From Acidiferrobacteraceae bacterium (GTDB lineage: Bacteria; Pseudomonadota; Gammaproteobacteria; Acidiferrobacterales; Sulfurifustaceae): DNA of 35,388 nucleotides. Of this stretch, positions 1 to 8,651 are shown in pieces; within the stretch, counting starts at the first letter, position 1, and each line of letters opens with the position of its first letter. The notes below the pieces were generated by a model that saw only the letters and a program-made list of their open reading frames with translations, ran no database searches and was not told the origin of the DNA. The stretch covers positions 1 through 35,388 of the forward strand of contig JAJPKH010000127.1 of assembly GCA_021323795.1 (NCBI GenBank), written 5' to 3'. The position numbers were made by a program, and so were the translations under genes.

Positions 1-503
1 GCCGCCTCCGGCGTGAAGTTCCCCAAGCTCGATCCGGGAAAGAATACCAGCCGCTTCATGCCGGGCGGCGGATAACTCAAGGCCAGCGGTTGCGAAAAAT
101 CCGCACACGCCGCATGCACCGCGAGCCAGGGAAAATCCTGCGCCAGGCGGCGCGTCGCCACTCGCAGAAAATCGCGCGAGATATCGATACCGAGATAAGC
201 AACCGGGCGCAGCGCATCCAACAACAGCCGCACCTTCTCGGAGGCGCCGCTGCCGAGCTCGACCAGCACGGAGCCGGGCGCCGTGCGGCGCGCGATGTCG
301 CGCGCGCACGCGCGCAGAATCGCCGTTTCCGTGCGTGTAAGGTAATACTCCGGCAGCCGGCAGATCGCCTCGAAGAGCTCCGAGCCGCGGACATCGTAGA
401 AATATTTGGGCGCGAGACTGCGTGCTTCGAGCCCCGCGAGCAGCTCCGCGACCACATCCGGCTCGCGCCCGAGCTCGTCGTAAAAGCGGATGGCGGGCTT
501 CAC
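1..503 (-). CDS. egtD: L-histidine N-alpha-methyltransferase EgtD (partial, N-terminal part)
   Basis: This is the first 167 codons of a gene that continues beyond the left window edge. EgtD trimethylates histidine to hercynine with S-adenosylmethionine, the first step of ergothioneine synthesis. The translation shows the family segments PKYFYDVRGSELFEAIC (about residues 33-49) and LPEYYLTRTE, then the SAM-binding LVELGSGASEK, YLGIDIS, and FFPGSSLGNFTP near the window edge. The start is a GTG at 501-503 that overlaps the TGA of egtB (GTGA, 4 nt), so translation is probably coupled. The order egtB then egtD and the tight overlap fix the pathway assignment. The C-terminal half cannot be judged. 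Confidence 0.9.
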   Translation of the reverse strand, partial: MKPAIRFYDELGREPDVVAELLAGLEARSLAPKYFYDVRGSELFEAICRLPEYYLTRTETAILRACARDIARRTAPGSVLVELGSGASEKVRLLLDALRPVAYLGIDISRDFLRVATRRLAQDFPWLAVHAACADFSQPLALSYPPPGMKRLVFFPGSSLGNFTPEA

Positions 504-1780
504 GCGCTATCCGCCAGGCGGATCCCCGCAAACTGCCAGCGCGTCGGGGGGTAGAAGAAATTGCGGTAGGTCGCGCGCAAGTGCGACTGCGGGCTCGCGC
601 AAGAGCCGCCGCGCAGCACGCGCTGGTTGCACATGAACTTGCCGTTGTACTCCCCGAGCGCTCCCGGCAAGGGGCGGTAGCCCGGGTACGGCGCGTAATC
701 GCTCGCGGTCCACTCCCAGACGTCGCCGAAGAATTGGCTAGCGCCCGCACCCGTCGCCGGCGCCGGATGCAATCGGCCGGCTTCGCAGAAATTGCCCGCT
801 ACCGGTAAATTCGCGGCGGCGGTTTCCCATTCGGCTTCCGTCGGCAGCCGCTTCCCCGCCCAGCGCGCGTACGCGTCCGCTTCGTAAAGACTGACATGGC
901 AAACCGGCGCGTCACTGCGCACGGGCCGCATACCGGCAAGGGTGTACATCCACCAATCGCCGTCCTGCTGCTCCCAATAAAGCGGCGCGCGCCATTTCTG
1001 TTCGTTCACGTCGCGCCAGCCGTCGGACAACCAAAGCTCAGGGCGCTCGTAGCCGTCGTCGGCCATGAAGGCGAGATATTCGCCGTTGGTGACGAGCCGC
1101 GATCCGAGCCGAAAATTCTCCAGGTACGTTCGGTGGCGAGACGTTTCGTTGTCGAAAGCGAAATCGTCGCCGCCATAGCCGATCTCGTGCATGCCACCCG
1201 CGCATTCCAGCCACCGCAGCGGCGCCGCGGTGGCGGACGCGGTATCGGTGCTCGGCCGGTACGCCGGTCTCAGCGGGTTCAGCGCAAAGATGTGCTTGAT
1301 GTCGGTCAACAACAACTCCTGATGCTGCTGTTCGTGATGCAGCCCGAGCGTCGCGCGCGCGCTCACCGCTTGCGCGTTTTCCGCGCGGCAATGCCCCAGC
1401 AATTCCGTCATCGCGCCATCGACGTGCGCGCGATAGCGATAAATTTCCTCCACGGTCGGTCGCGCGAGCAAGCCGCGCTGCGCGCGCGGATAGGGCGAAC
1501 CGACCGTCTGGTAATAGGAGTTGAAGAGGAAGTCGTATTGCGGATGAAAAACGCTATAGCGCGCGGCGTAGGGGCGCAGCAGGAACGTTTCGAAAAACCA
1601 CGTCGTGTGCGCGAGATGCCATTTGGGCGGGCTCACGTCGGGCATCGACTGGATGACGTAGTCTTCGACCGCGAGCGGCCGGCACAACGCCTCCGTTTGC
1701 CGACGGACCTCGACGTAACGCGCGCGGAGTCCGGCCGGATTCGCCGCACCGGTCGGTGCCGAGACACGCACTGTGCTCAT
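500..1780 (-). CDS. egtB: Ergothioneine biosynthesis protein EgtB (hercynine sulfoxide synthase)
   Basis: A 426-residue non-heme iron enzyme that joins hercynine to a cysteine or gamma-glutamylcysteine thiol with O2. The N-terminal DinB-like domain carries the predicted iron ligands: WHLAH around residues 54-58 and H149-x3-H153 in HHEQQHQE. The C-terminal FGE-sulfatase-type domain begins at GGMHEIGYGG and ends with VLRGGSCASP, RATYRNFF and FAGIRLA. I chose the ATG at 1780 over an in-frame ATG at 1810. It has a GAGAGGG ribosome-binding site about 6 nt upstream, whereas the 1810 codon lies inside the likely -10 box. It is the first gene of the egtB-egtD operon. The sequence does not tell me which thiol substrate is used. 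Confidence 0.92.
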   Translation of the reverse strand: MSTVRVSAPTGAANPAGLRARYVEVRRQTEALCRPLAVEDYVIQSMPDVSPPKWHLAHTTWFFETFLLRPYAARYSVFHPQYDFLFNSYYQTVGSPYPRAQRGLLARPTVEEIYRYRAHVDGAMTELLGHCRAENAQAVSARATLGLHHEQQHQELLLTDIKHIFALNPLRPAYRPSTDTASATAAPLRWLECAGGMHEIGYGGDDFAFDNETSRHRTYLENFRLGSRLVTNGEYLAFMADDGYERPELWLSDGWRDVNEQKWRAPLYWEQQDGDWWMYTLAGMRPVRSDAPVCHVSLYEADAYARWAGKRLPTEAEWETAAANLPVAGNFCEAGRLHPAPATGAGASQFFGDVWEWTASDYAPYPGYRPLPGALGEYNGKFMCNQRVLRGGSCASPQSHLRATYRNFFYPPTRWQFAGIRLADSA

Positions 1781-1808
1781 GCCGCACCCTCTCGTCCGTG
1801 GGCTAGGC

Positions 1809-1836
1809 ATTAAAACACAGTTCGACGCGGCGCCAA
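1809..1836 (-). promoter_or_regulatory. Candidate sigma-70 promoter of egtB-egtD
   Basis: On the minus strand, TTGGCG (1831-1836) and TTTAAT (1809-1814) are separated by 16 nt. They match the -35 and -10 consensus at 4/6 and 5/6 positions. Transcription would start near 1802, giving a short leader that includes the GAGAGGG site before the ATG at 1780. The palindrome at 1853-1879 lies 16 nt upstream of the -35 box. Confidence 0.5.
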
Positions 1837-1852
1837 ACCCGGCAAATCGGCA

Positions 1853-1879
1853 GGTAGTGTCTCAAACTGAGACACTACC
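1853..1879. promoter_or_regulatory. 27-bp perfect palindrome upstream of egtB, flanked by 8-bp direct repeats
   Basis: GGTAGTGTCTCA, a 3-nt centre AAC, then TGAGACACTACC form a 12-bp perfect inverted repeat. The octamer AATCGGCA abuts it on both sides (1845-1852 and 1880-1887). The centre lies about 64 bp upstream of the inferred egtB transcription start, which would suit an activator site. No T-tract follows on either strand, so it does not look like an intrinsic terminator for the upstream peptidase gene. I do not recognise the cognate regulator. Confidence 0.55.
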
Positions 1880-1899
1880 AATCGGCAAAAACCCGTGTC

Positions 1900-3824
1900 C
1901 TATATAAAGGGATCGGCCACGCGATCATCGACCTCGGTAACAAAGCCGAACACGCGCCCGTAAAAGTAAAGCTCCGTCTCGAGCGCGCGCCGCACGTTCT
2001 CGGCACGGCGAAAGCCATGCTGCTCGCCGGGAAAGAGCAGGTACGCCACCGCGATGCCCCGCGCGCGCAGCGCCTGCACCAAGCGCTCGGTCTGTTCGGG
2101 CGGCACCACGCGGTCTTCGGCTCCCTGGAAAAATATCGTCGGACAATTCAACCGGTCGGCGTAATGGATCGGCGAGCGTTCGCGGTAGCGCTCGCGCGCC
2201 GCCGGGTAAGGACCGATAAGGCGTTCGAGATAGCGCGACTCGAATTTATGCGTGTCGCGCGCGAGCAGCTCGAGATCGCTGATGCCGTAGTGGCTCGCGC
2301 CGGCGCGAAAGAATCGATGAAACGTCAGCGCGCAAAGCGCGGTGTAACCGCCGGCGCTGCCGCCGCGAATCGCCGAGCGCGCTCCGTCCACTTCTCCCTG
2401 GCGGACCAGATAACGCGCGCCCTCGATGCAGTCTTCGACGTCGGCGATGCCCCACGCGCCGTCCAGACGCCGGCGATAGGCCCGTCCGTAACCGGTCGAG
2501 CCGCGATAGTTCACGTCGAGCACGGCGAAGCCGCGACTCGTCCAATACTGCACCTTGAGATTGAGCGCGCCGCTCGCGGCGGCGGTCGGACCGCCGTGGC
2601 TCATGACGATAAGCGGCGGGTGCTCGCCGGCCGCTGCCACGAAGTCGCGATTCTTCGGACGATAGAAAAACGCATGCGCCCGCTCCCCGCCTCCGGTCGC
2701 ATAATCGATCGCGGAGGCGACGGAAAAATAACCGACGTCCAGATCGAGCGTCGCCGATGGCCGCAGCACACGCGTTCGATCGGCGGCAAGATCGAGCTCG
2801 ATGACCGCCGGCAGCGCCGCCGGCCGGCGCCGATGAACACGGCGCGCTCGCCGCTCGCCTGCACGTAACCGATATCCGTGTACGGCAGCGGCAACGTGCG
2901 CGATGCGCCACCGGCGAGCTCGAGCAGCCCGAGCCGCCAGGCACCGTTTTCGTTGCAGGCGCATACGATGCGGCTGTTCCCGGCGAACGCATACGTCGAG
3001 AGACCGAACACCCATGGCGGTCCGCCGAACTCGGCGGACCGCGGCCACAGGGGGTCGATCACGCCGGCGCCGCAACGATAGAGATTCCACCAGCCGCTTC
3101 GATCGGAAACGAAATAGAGCGCACCGTCCGGCGCGAAGACCGGCTGGACGACGGACTCGTCGGGACCGCCCGCCACCTGCTGCACATGCTCGAGCGCTCC
3201 GGCGGCGTCGATATCCGCCACATAGAGGTCGGTCCCGTCCCACGGCATGTTCGGATGGTCCCACGCGAGGAACGCAAGTCGCCGGCCATCGGGGCTCAAG
3301 CGGGGCGCGGCATAGAAATCGCGCCCGCTCGCGAGCGTTACCGGCGCGGACGAATTCCGGGCATCGACGGCGACGATCGACTGTGCGGGCGCGCCGCTCG
3401 CGCGATGGTCCTCGCAAACCGCGAGCACGCGCTCGCGCGCACGATCGACGACGAGATCGGCGTAACGCCGGGCATCCGCCGGAGTGATGGCAACCGGGGC
3501 CGCCGGCGGCGTTAACCGGTAGATGCGTTGATCGGCGTTGTTGACGAAATAAATAACGCCGTCCGCGACGGTAAAAGCACCGCCGCCGTATTCATTGACC
3601 CGCGAGCGCGCGCTGTACGGCGGCGGCAGCATGTCTTCCAGCCCGGGCGCAGCGTACCGAACGATCGCGTTGCGCCCGCCTTCGGCGCCGCGCAGCTCGC
3701 TCCAGTACACGTCGTTTCCATCGAGCCATACACTGCTGAGGCCGACCGTATCCGCGGCGATCACGTCCGCGGTGACAGGCGATTTCCACGATCCATACGG
3801 TTGCTGAAGCGATCGCGACACCAT
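1900..3824 (-). pseudogene. S9-family prolyl-oligopeptidase-like peptidase, interrupted by a frameshift
   Basis: The protein family consists of an N-terminal beta-propeller and a C-terminal alpha/beta-hydrolase peptidase (acylaminoacyl-peptidase/DPP type, about 640 residues). The propeller half reads from the ATG at 3824 ([46 protein letters not shown]) to FIGAG near 2823. The catalytic half continues in another frame from PAVIELDL near 2811 to the TAG at 1900. The hydrolase triad is visible: Ser in GGSAGGYT, Asp in GAEDRVVPP and His in GEQHGF. The frame change corresponds to one missing base (or two extra) in the GC-rich stretch 2815-2831. Both halves are otherwise intact, so a sequencing error or very recent mutation is as likely as an old pseudogene. 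The gene starts 7 nt after the yjbQ-like gene and probably shares its transcript. Confidence 0.85.
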
Positions 3825-3831
3825 CTTTATT

Positions 3832-4239
3832 TTACGCGGCGATGTGTATCACGACTTCCCGCCGACCGCCGCAGTGCCGATGCTCCCACAGATAAACGCC
3901 CTGCCACGTGCCGAGCACAAGGCGCCCGTCGTTGATGGGTATGGACAGCGTCACCGCCGTCAGCGCGCTCTTGATATGCGCCGGCATGTCGTCCGGCCCT
4001 TCGGTGCGATGCGTGTAAAGCGGATCGTCCTCCGGCACCAGGCGGTTGAGCCACCGCTCGAGGTCGCGCCGCGCGGAGGGGTCGGCGTTCTCCTGGATCA
4101 GCAGACTCGCCGAGGTGTGGCGCAAAAAGAGCGTGCATAGCCCTTCGCGCAGACCGGCGCTGCGTACCGCCGCTTCGATTTCCTGTGTGACCTCGTGCAG
4201 CCCTTGCTGCCGAGTCGTAACAACGATCTGCTTCAGCAT
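3832..4239 (-). CDS. yjbQ: YjbQ/UPF0047-family protein
   Basis: A 135-residue protein with the hallmarks of the UPF0047 (YjbQ) family: LFLRHTSASLLIQENADP near residues 38-54, THRTEGPDDMPAHIK in the middle, and GTWQGVYLWEHR near the C terminus. Conserved histidines in these segments form the predicted metal/ligand site. Members are often annotated as secondary thiamine-phosphate synthases because of weak activity seen for E. coli YjbQ; the physiological role is not settled. Length matches the family. It is divergent from slyD, with 98 nt between the starts, and is followed by the frameshifted peptidase gene. Confidence 0.88.
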   Translation of the reverse strand: MLKQIVVTTRQQGLHEVTQEIEAAVRSAGLREGLCTLFLRHTSASLLIQENADPSARRDLERWLNRLVPEDDPLYTHRTEGPDDMPAHIKSALTAVTLSIPINDGRLVLGTWQGVYLWEHRHCGGRREVVIHIAA

Positions 4240-4337
4240 ATGCGTCCGTTCCGCGACACCGGTTCGTCTCGGCCTCTCGTGCCGGTCGGCTCCGTGGGTT
4301 ATAGTAAATGGCTTACTCCACTCGATAGGACTCCCCG

Positions 4338-4820
4338 ATGAAAACCGCGGCTAATATGGTCGTCAGCTTCCATTACACGCTTAAAGACGACGAGGGTGAA
4401 GTGCTCGACAGCTCGAGCGGGCGCGAACCGCTGACCTATTTGCACGGGCACGGAAACATCATCCCGGGGCTCGAAAAGGCGCTCGAAGGCACAACGGTCG
4501 GTCACCGCTCGCATGTCGCCGTCGGCGCGGCGGAAGGCTACGGCGAGACGAATCCCGATCTCGTCTTCGAAGCACCGCGGGAGCAGTTCCCCTCCGACAT
4601 GAAGCTCGAGGCGGGCACGCGCGTGTACGCGGAAGGACCCGAGGGACCGGTCTCGTTTACCGTGGTGCGTCTGACCGATAGCGGCGCGGTGCTCGACGGT
4701 AATCATCCATTAGCCGGCAAGGACCTTCATTTCGACGTGGAAGTGGTCGAGATCCGTCCCGCAACGACGGAAGAGCTGGCACACGGTCATGTGCACGGCG
4801 AGGGTGGTCATCACCACTAG
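4338..4820 (+). CDS. slyD: FKBP-type peptidyl-prolyl cis-trans isomerase, SlyD-like
   Basis: A 160-residue cytoplasmic FKBP-type isomerase and folding helper. The FKBP strands are split by an insert-in-flap domain as in SlyD: VVSFHYTLKDDEGEVLDSS at the start, LTYLHGHGNIIPGLEKALEG (residues 32-51), VGAAEGYGETNPDLVFEAPREQF (the flap insert), and DGNHPLAGKDLHFDVEVVEI near the end. The tail (AHGHVHGEGGHHH) is His-rich but short and lacks the long Cys/His tail of E. coli SlyD, so metal binding would be simpler. The ATG at 4338 is preceded by an AGGA site. A weak -10-like TATAGT lies at 4300-4305, but I see no convincing -35. Confidence 0.92.
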   Translation: MKTAANMVVSFHYTLKDDEGEVLDSSSGREPLTYLHGHGNIIPGLEKALEGTTVGHRSHVAVGAAEGYGETNPDLVFEAPREQFPSDMKLEAGTRVYAEGPEGPVSFTVVRLTDSGAVLDGNHPLAGKDLHFDVEVVEIRPATTEELAHGHVHGEGGHHH

Positions 4821-4839
4821 CAGCGGGGCGCCCGCGCAC

Positions 4840-4867
4840 TGTACAGAATAACCCGATCGGATATACT
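4840..4867 (+). promoter_or_regulatory. Candidate promoter of the cold-shock gene
   Basis: TGTACA (4840-4845) and TATACT (4862-4867) are separated by 16 nt and match the -35/-10 consensus at 4/6 and 5/6. Transcription would start near 4874 and leave a leader of about 110 nt before the csp ATG at 4986. A long structured leader is common in cspA-family mRNAs, but I did not establish a specific fold here. Confidence 0.45.
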
Positions 4868-4985
4868 GGATTTGCAGCTTCGTGCTGCCGTGTTGGCAGG
4901 TCGGTGTTTTGCAGTCCTTCGCGAAATTCCCGCCGGTGCAGCATCGTTTTAGTACCTTCGTCAATCGAGTGAGGTAACTTCTGTA

Positions 4986-5189
4986 ATGCGTACTGGTACC
5001 GTGAAGTGGTTTAACGAAGCCAAAGGGTTCGGCTTCATATCGCCGCAGGACGGCAGCGCGGACGTATTCGTTCACTACTCCGTTATTCAGGGCTCGGGGT
5101 TCAAGAAGCTCGCGGAGGGGCAGAGCGTGGAGTTCGAAGCTGAAAAAGGTCCGAAGGGCATGCAAGCCACCCTCGTAAAACCGCTTTAA
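4986..5189 (+). CDS. Cold-shock protein, CspA family
   Basis: A 67-residue single cold-shock domain that binds single-stranded RNA and DNA. The N-terminal [15 protein letters not shown] includes the RNP1-type motif (KGFGFI, residues 14-19), and DVFVHYSVI holds the RNP2-type motif; a Tyr stands where many members have Phe. [13 protein letters not shown] ends the domain as expected. Length equals the family norm. It has its own candidate promoter and a strong intrinsic terminator directly downstream, so it is probably monocistronic. Which csp paralogue this is cannot be decided. Confidence 0.95.
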   Translation: MRTGTVKWFNEAKGFGFISPQDGSADVFVHYSVIQGSGFKKLAEGQSVEFEAEKGPKGMQATLVKPL

Positions 5190-5222
5190 TAAAAACCGGA
5201 GGGAGGCGACAAGAATCTTGAA

Positions 5223-5245
5223 ACCCCGCACGCGCGGGGTTTTTT
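5223..5245 (+). terminator. Intrinsic terminator after the cold-shock gene
   Basis: ACCCCGC (5223-5229), loop ACGC, GCGGGGT (5234-5240), then a run of six T (5240-5245). This is a classical Rho-independent terminator, 34 nt after the csp stop. Confidence 0.9.
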
Positions 5246-5328
5246 GTTTGGGAGGCGCGGGCTAACTCCCACCCGCGCCAGGATTCAACTTCTCGAACTA
5301 TCGCCTCACGCGAGCGCGCGACGACGGC

Positions 5329-6561
5329 TCAACGCTGCGTTTCGACTTTGCCGGTCGCGAGATTGACCCTTTCCTTTCTGCTCAGCTCGCGCGACAACAC
5401 CCAGCCCTTCGGCGTTAGCTTGTACAAGAAACTCGTCTGCATAACCTGACCGTCACCTACCTTGTAACCCACTTCGGCCACGCCGATCTTGTGCTTTTCG
5501 CTGTAACGGGTGGTGAGCTCCGTGGTATTGAGTGAACGGCCGGGAAGACGCTTTTTCACGTCCGCCTCTATCCGCTTCGCCGCGAGATACGGAAACAGCC
5601 GCTCGGGTGGCTCGTTAGGACCGGGGATCTTGTAGGGATGCGCTTCCGCAAGCTGGTCGGGACGTAACGTCCCCGTCACCTTCCACGCTCCTTGTTCCTT
5701 GGCGAACTGGAACTTTTGCGCGGTCGCGGGCGCGTCGCCGACCCGATATTCGAGCTCCACATAGCCGGTGGGCGGGTTGCCCGCCGCCCCGCCGTAACGT
5801 CCCTGGCGGAACACCAGATCGTTGATCGGCTTGTCGGGATCGTCCTTCAGAACCTCGCGCAACGCCAGATACTGCAACGTATCGATTGCGTCGGCGGCGA
5901 GATCCGGTTTGCCGTCGATGAAGCGGAAACCACGCACGTCCGCCGTAAAGGTTCCGGCAATCTGACTTTTGTCCTCGTCGGGTAGAATGAGATATATCTT
6001 GCCCGGCACCTTGCGATCCTGCTCGCGCGCGAACTCGAGCTGCAAGGTGTACTTATCGCTGAAGTCGCGCTGCCGCGGCGCCTTCTGCCCGTTCTCCTGC
6101 CAACGGATGCGAATGAGCGGCGTATCGGCAGCGGCGGCCTGATTGCTTATCTTGAAGCTGCGCTCGGCCGGCACGGTCCACGGTTTCGTGTTCAGAAAGA
6201 GTTTCACTTCCGTCGCGAGCGGCTCCTTGCCCTGGCGCAACGTCAGTACGCCATTCTCGATCTCGGCGGTCTCAACCACAAAAGCCGCTTTCTGAATTTC
6301 ACCACGTGCAGGTTGCGACGGTATGACCGGCGCGTCTTGCCGGGGCTTACTCTCCGCGGCCGGTCTGGGCTGGGCCGCCGGGGGAGTCGCTTTCGCCACC
6401 GGCTTCGGGGGCGGCGCTTTCGGCGCGTTGTCGGCCCCGCCGATAAGATCCGCAAGGAAGCCGAGACCACCGTCTTGCTGATACAGGAACGCACCGGCGC
6501 CGCCGATGACCAGCAGCACGAGCAAAAAGATCTGGATAACGCTTTTCCGGTTAAGAGCCAA
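5329..6561 (-). CDS. Membrane-anchored protein of unknown function
   Basis: A 410-residue protein I do not recognise. One N-terminal membrane segment (about residues 8-27, IQIFLLVLLVIGGAGAFLYQ) is followed by a Pro/Ala/Lys-rich linker (about 45-85, repeated KPPP/PAAQP-type stretches) and a larger hydrophilic, probably periplasmic region. The linker resembles those of proteins spanning from inner membrane to periplasm, but this is inference. The start is a TTG at 6559-6561 with GGGAGG 8 nt upstream; no ATG with a comparable site is near. It is divergent from the methyltransferase gene at 6733. No cysteine-rich or catalytic motif stands out. Confidence 0.75.
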   Translation of the reverse strand: MALNRKSVIQIFLLVLLVIGGAGAFLYQQDGGLGFLADLIGGADNAPKAPPPKPVAKATPPAAQPRPAAESKPRQDAPVIPSQPARGEIQKAAFVVETAEIENGVLTLRQGKEPLATEVKLFLNTKPWTVPAERSFKISNQAAAADTPLIRIRWQENGQKAPRQRDFSDKYTLQLEFAREQDRKVPGKIYLILPDEDKSQIAGTFTADVRGFRFIDGKPDLAADAIDTLQYLALREVLKDDPDKPINDLVFRQGRYGGAAGNPPTGYVELEYRVGDAPATAQKFQFAKEQGAWKVTGTLRPDQLAEAHPYKIPGPNEPPERLFPYLAAKRIEADVKKRLPGRSLNTTELTTRYSEKHKIGVAEVGYKVGDGQVMQTSFLYKLTPKGWVLSRELSRKERVNLATGKVETQR

Positions 6562-6732
6562 AGTCGCAGCCTCCCTGGGAATTTGCGCGGCGGGGTTTCA
6601 ATAATCTCCCCAAGTTTAGCGCAACAATGGCGAGGTTTGGGAACCAAGTTATTGTTGCCGCGGTGGGAATTGCGGGAAGTCGGGCCTTCCATGTAGCATC
6701 GAGTCAAAGAGGAAGGGGTAAGGGTTCAAGAC

Positions 6733-7986
6733 ATGAAAAACGAAAAGACCGGGGCGCTCACTATTCCGGCGACGGACGATATACGCGCCGCCGGCGTGTC
6801 CGGCCTCGATCGGCGACTCGCCCGACGGGTGCTCGAGCTACTGGACCAGCCAACCTTGGGCGTTGTGCTCTGGGATGGGCACGAAATCGCGCTGCCTTCC
6901 ACAACGCCTTCCCTGAAAGCGCATATCCGCGACCGCGGCGCGTTTTACGGGCTGGTGCGCAATCCCTCGCTCCACTTCGGCGATCTGTACAGCGTGGGTC
7001 GCGTCGAAGTGGAAGGCGATCTTGTCGAATTCCTGATCGCCGTTTACGACGGCATGGGAGAGAAAGGCCGCAAGAGCGTGCTGCGGCGTTTACATAAATT
7101 GCTCACGCCGCGCCCGCGCGCCAATACGTTGAACGAGTCGCGCGCCAACATCCATCATCACTACGATATAGGCAATTCGTTCTACGAGTTGTGGCTCGAT
7201 AGCGAGTATCAGCAATACACCTGCGCCTACTTCCCCGATCCGACCATGACCCTCGAACAAGCGCAAGTCGCCAAGCTCGAGCACATCTGCCGCAAACTCG
7301 AATTGAAACCCGGCGACCGTGTCGTCGAAGCGGGTTGCGGCTGGGGCGGGCTCGCGCGCTACATGGCTCGGGTGCACGGGGCGCATGTGCGGGCGTATAA
7401 CATCTCGCGCGAACAAGTCGCGTATGCGCGCGAGCGCGCGCGTGCCGAAGGGCTCGCCGATCGCATCGAGTACATCGAAGACGACTACCGCAACATGTCC
7501 GGCGAATACGACAAGTTCGTCTCCGTCGGAATGCTGGAACATGTCGGTCCCGATCACTACCGGGAGCTCGGCGGCGTCATCAACCGCGTGCTCACGGCGA
7601 ACGGTCGAGGCCTGATTCACAGCATCGGGCGCAACAAACCCGAGCTGATGAACGCCTGGATCGAAAAACGCATCTTCCCCGGCGCTTATCCGCCCACGCT
7701 GCGCGAGATGATGAACATCTTCGAGCCACAGAACCTGTCGGTGCTCGATGTCGAAAACCTGCGGCTGCACTACGCGCGGACGCTGCGCCATTGGCTGGCC
7801 CGGTTCGAGAGCCATGCCGATAAAATCGAGTCGATGTTCGACCGCTCCTTCGTGCGCGCCTGGCGTCTTTACCTCGCCGGCTCCATCGCGGCGTTCCTCA
7901 CGGGATCGCTGCAGCTCTTCCAGGTGGTCTTCGCACGGCCACGCGACAATCAGCTGCTTCCGTCGCGGGCGCATTTGTACAAATGA
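6733..7986 (+). CDS. Cyclopropane-fatty-acyl-phospholipid synthase family methyltransferase
   Basis: A 417-residue SAM-dependent enzyme of the CFA synthase family, which adds a methylene bridge to unsaturated acyl chains in membrane phospholipids. Visible family marks are NESRANIHHHYDIGNSFYELWLD (residues 134-156), YTCAYFPDP with the conserved Cys164, the SAM loop VVEAGCGWGGLARYMA (197-212), and SVGMLEHVG. GAYPPTLREMM and ARTLRHWLARFE follow in the C-terminal part. The start follows GAGGAAGGGG. The gene runs convergently into the TetR gene, with 1 nt between stop codons. Length fits CFA synthase; a related methyltransferase acting on another lipid cannot be excluded. Confidence 0.88.
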   Translation: MKNEKTGALTIPATDDIRAAGVSGLDRRLARRVLELLDQPTLGVVLWDGHEIALPSTTPSLKAHIRDRGAFYGLVRNPSLHFGDLYSVGRVEVEGDLVEFLIAVYDGMGEKGRKSVLRRLHKLLTPRPRANTLNESRANIHHHYDIGNSFYELWLDSEYQQYTCAYFPDPTMTLEQAQVAKLEHICRKLELKPGDRVVEAGCGWGGLARYMARVHGAHVRAYNISREQVAYARERARAEGLADRIEYIEDDYRNMSGEYDKFVSVGMLEHVGPDHYRELGGVINRVLTANGRGLIHSIGRNKPELMNAWIEKRIFPGAYPPTLREMMNIFEPQNLSVLDVENLRLHYARTLRHWLARFESHADKIESMFDRSFVRAWRLYLAGSIAAFLTGSLQLFQVVFARPRDNQLLPSRAHLYK

Positions 7987-7987
7987 T

Positions 7988-8569
7988 CTAGAGCGGCGGC
8001 GCAGGAATCAACCCAGCCAAACATTCCGCGCGGTCGAGCTGCCAGCTCAACAAGGCGCGCGTGCGGGCGGCGTCGAGGGAATCGTCGTACATCCAGCAAA
8101 GAAAGGTCGCGAGATAAATGCCGGTGAGCGCGGCCTCTTCGATGGCTCTCCACGGCAGAACGGCTTTGCGGCCGGCGGCCTCCCGCATCCACTGCACGGT
8201 GCGGCTGACACGGAGTAATCCATTCAGCTGGTAGTGCACGTGTCCGGGCTCGAGCTTGTTCGCAATCATCTGGCGCGTCACGCGCCGATGCGAAGCAAGC
8301 GCCGCCAGCCAGGACAGCAGCGCGCGCTCGGTGCGCTCTCGGGCCGACAGCGCCGAGTAATCGGGCCGCGCCGCGTCTTCCAGCATCGCCGCGTCCGCGC
8401 GGTCGAACCACGCATCGACGATGTCTTCTTTCTCGCGGAAATGCGCCCGTACCTCGTTGAGCGTCACGGCGAGCGCGGCGGCGATATCGTGTAGACGCAC
8501 CTCCTCCCACGACGTTTGTTCCGCCCGGGCGAGCGCGGCGTCGACGATAGCATCCCGCGTGATAGCCAT
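7988..8569 (-). CDS. TetR/AcrR-family transcriptional regulator
   Basis: A 193-residue protein with a TetR-type N-terminal helix-turn-helix: ITRDAIVDAALARAEQTSWEEVRLHDIAAALAV followed by NEVRAHFREKEDIVDAWFDRAD. The rest is an all-helical ligand/dimer domain without a recognisable specificity motif. The predicted recognition helix (LNEVRAHF) is less canonical than usual. The gene converges on the CFA-synthase-like gene and may act on lipid or envelope genes, but this is only positional inference. Confidence 0.85.
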   Translation of the reverse strand: MAITRDAIVDAALARAEQTSWEEVRLHDIAAALAVTLNEVRAHFREKEDIVDAWFDRADAAMLEDAARPDYSALSARERTERALLSWLAALASHRRVTRQMIANKLEPGHVHYQLNGLLRVSRTVQWMREAAGRKAVLPWRAIEEAALTGIYLATFLCWMYDDSLDAARTRALLSWQLDRAECLAGLIPAPPL

Positions 8570-8651
8570 GCGTTCCTCGGTCTCATTCCTGAGAGCGGAT
8601 ACCCTACGGCGCGATCAGCAGGCTACGGGCCGGTTCCCGTCCGAGCCGCCG

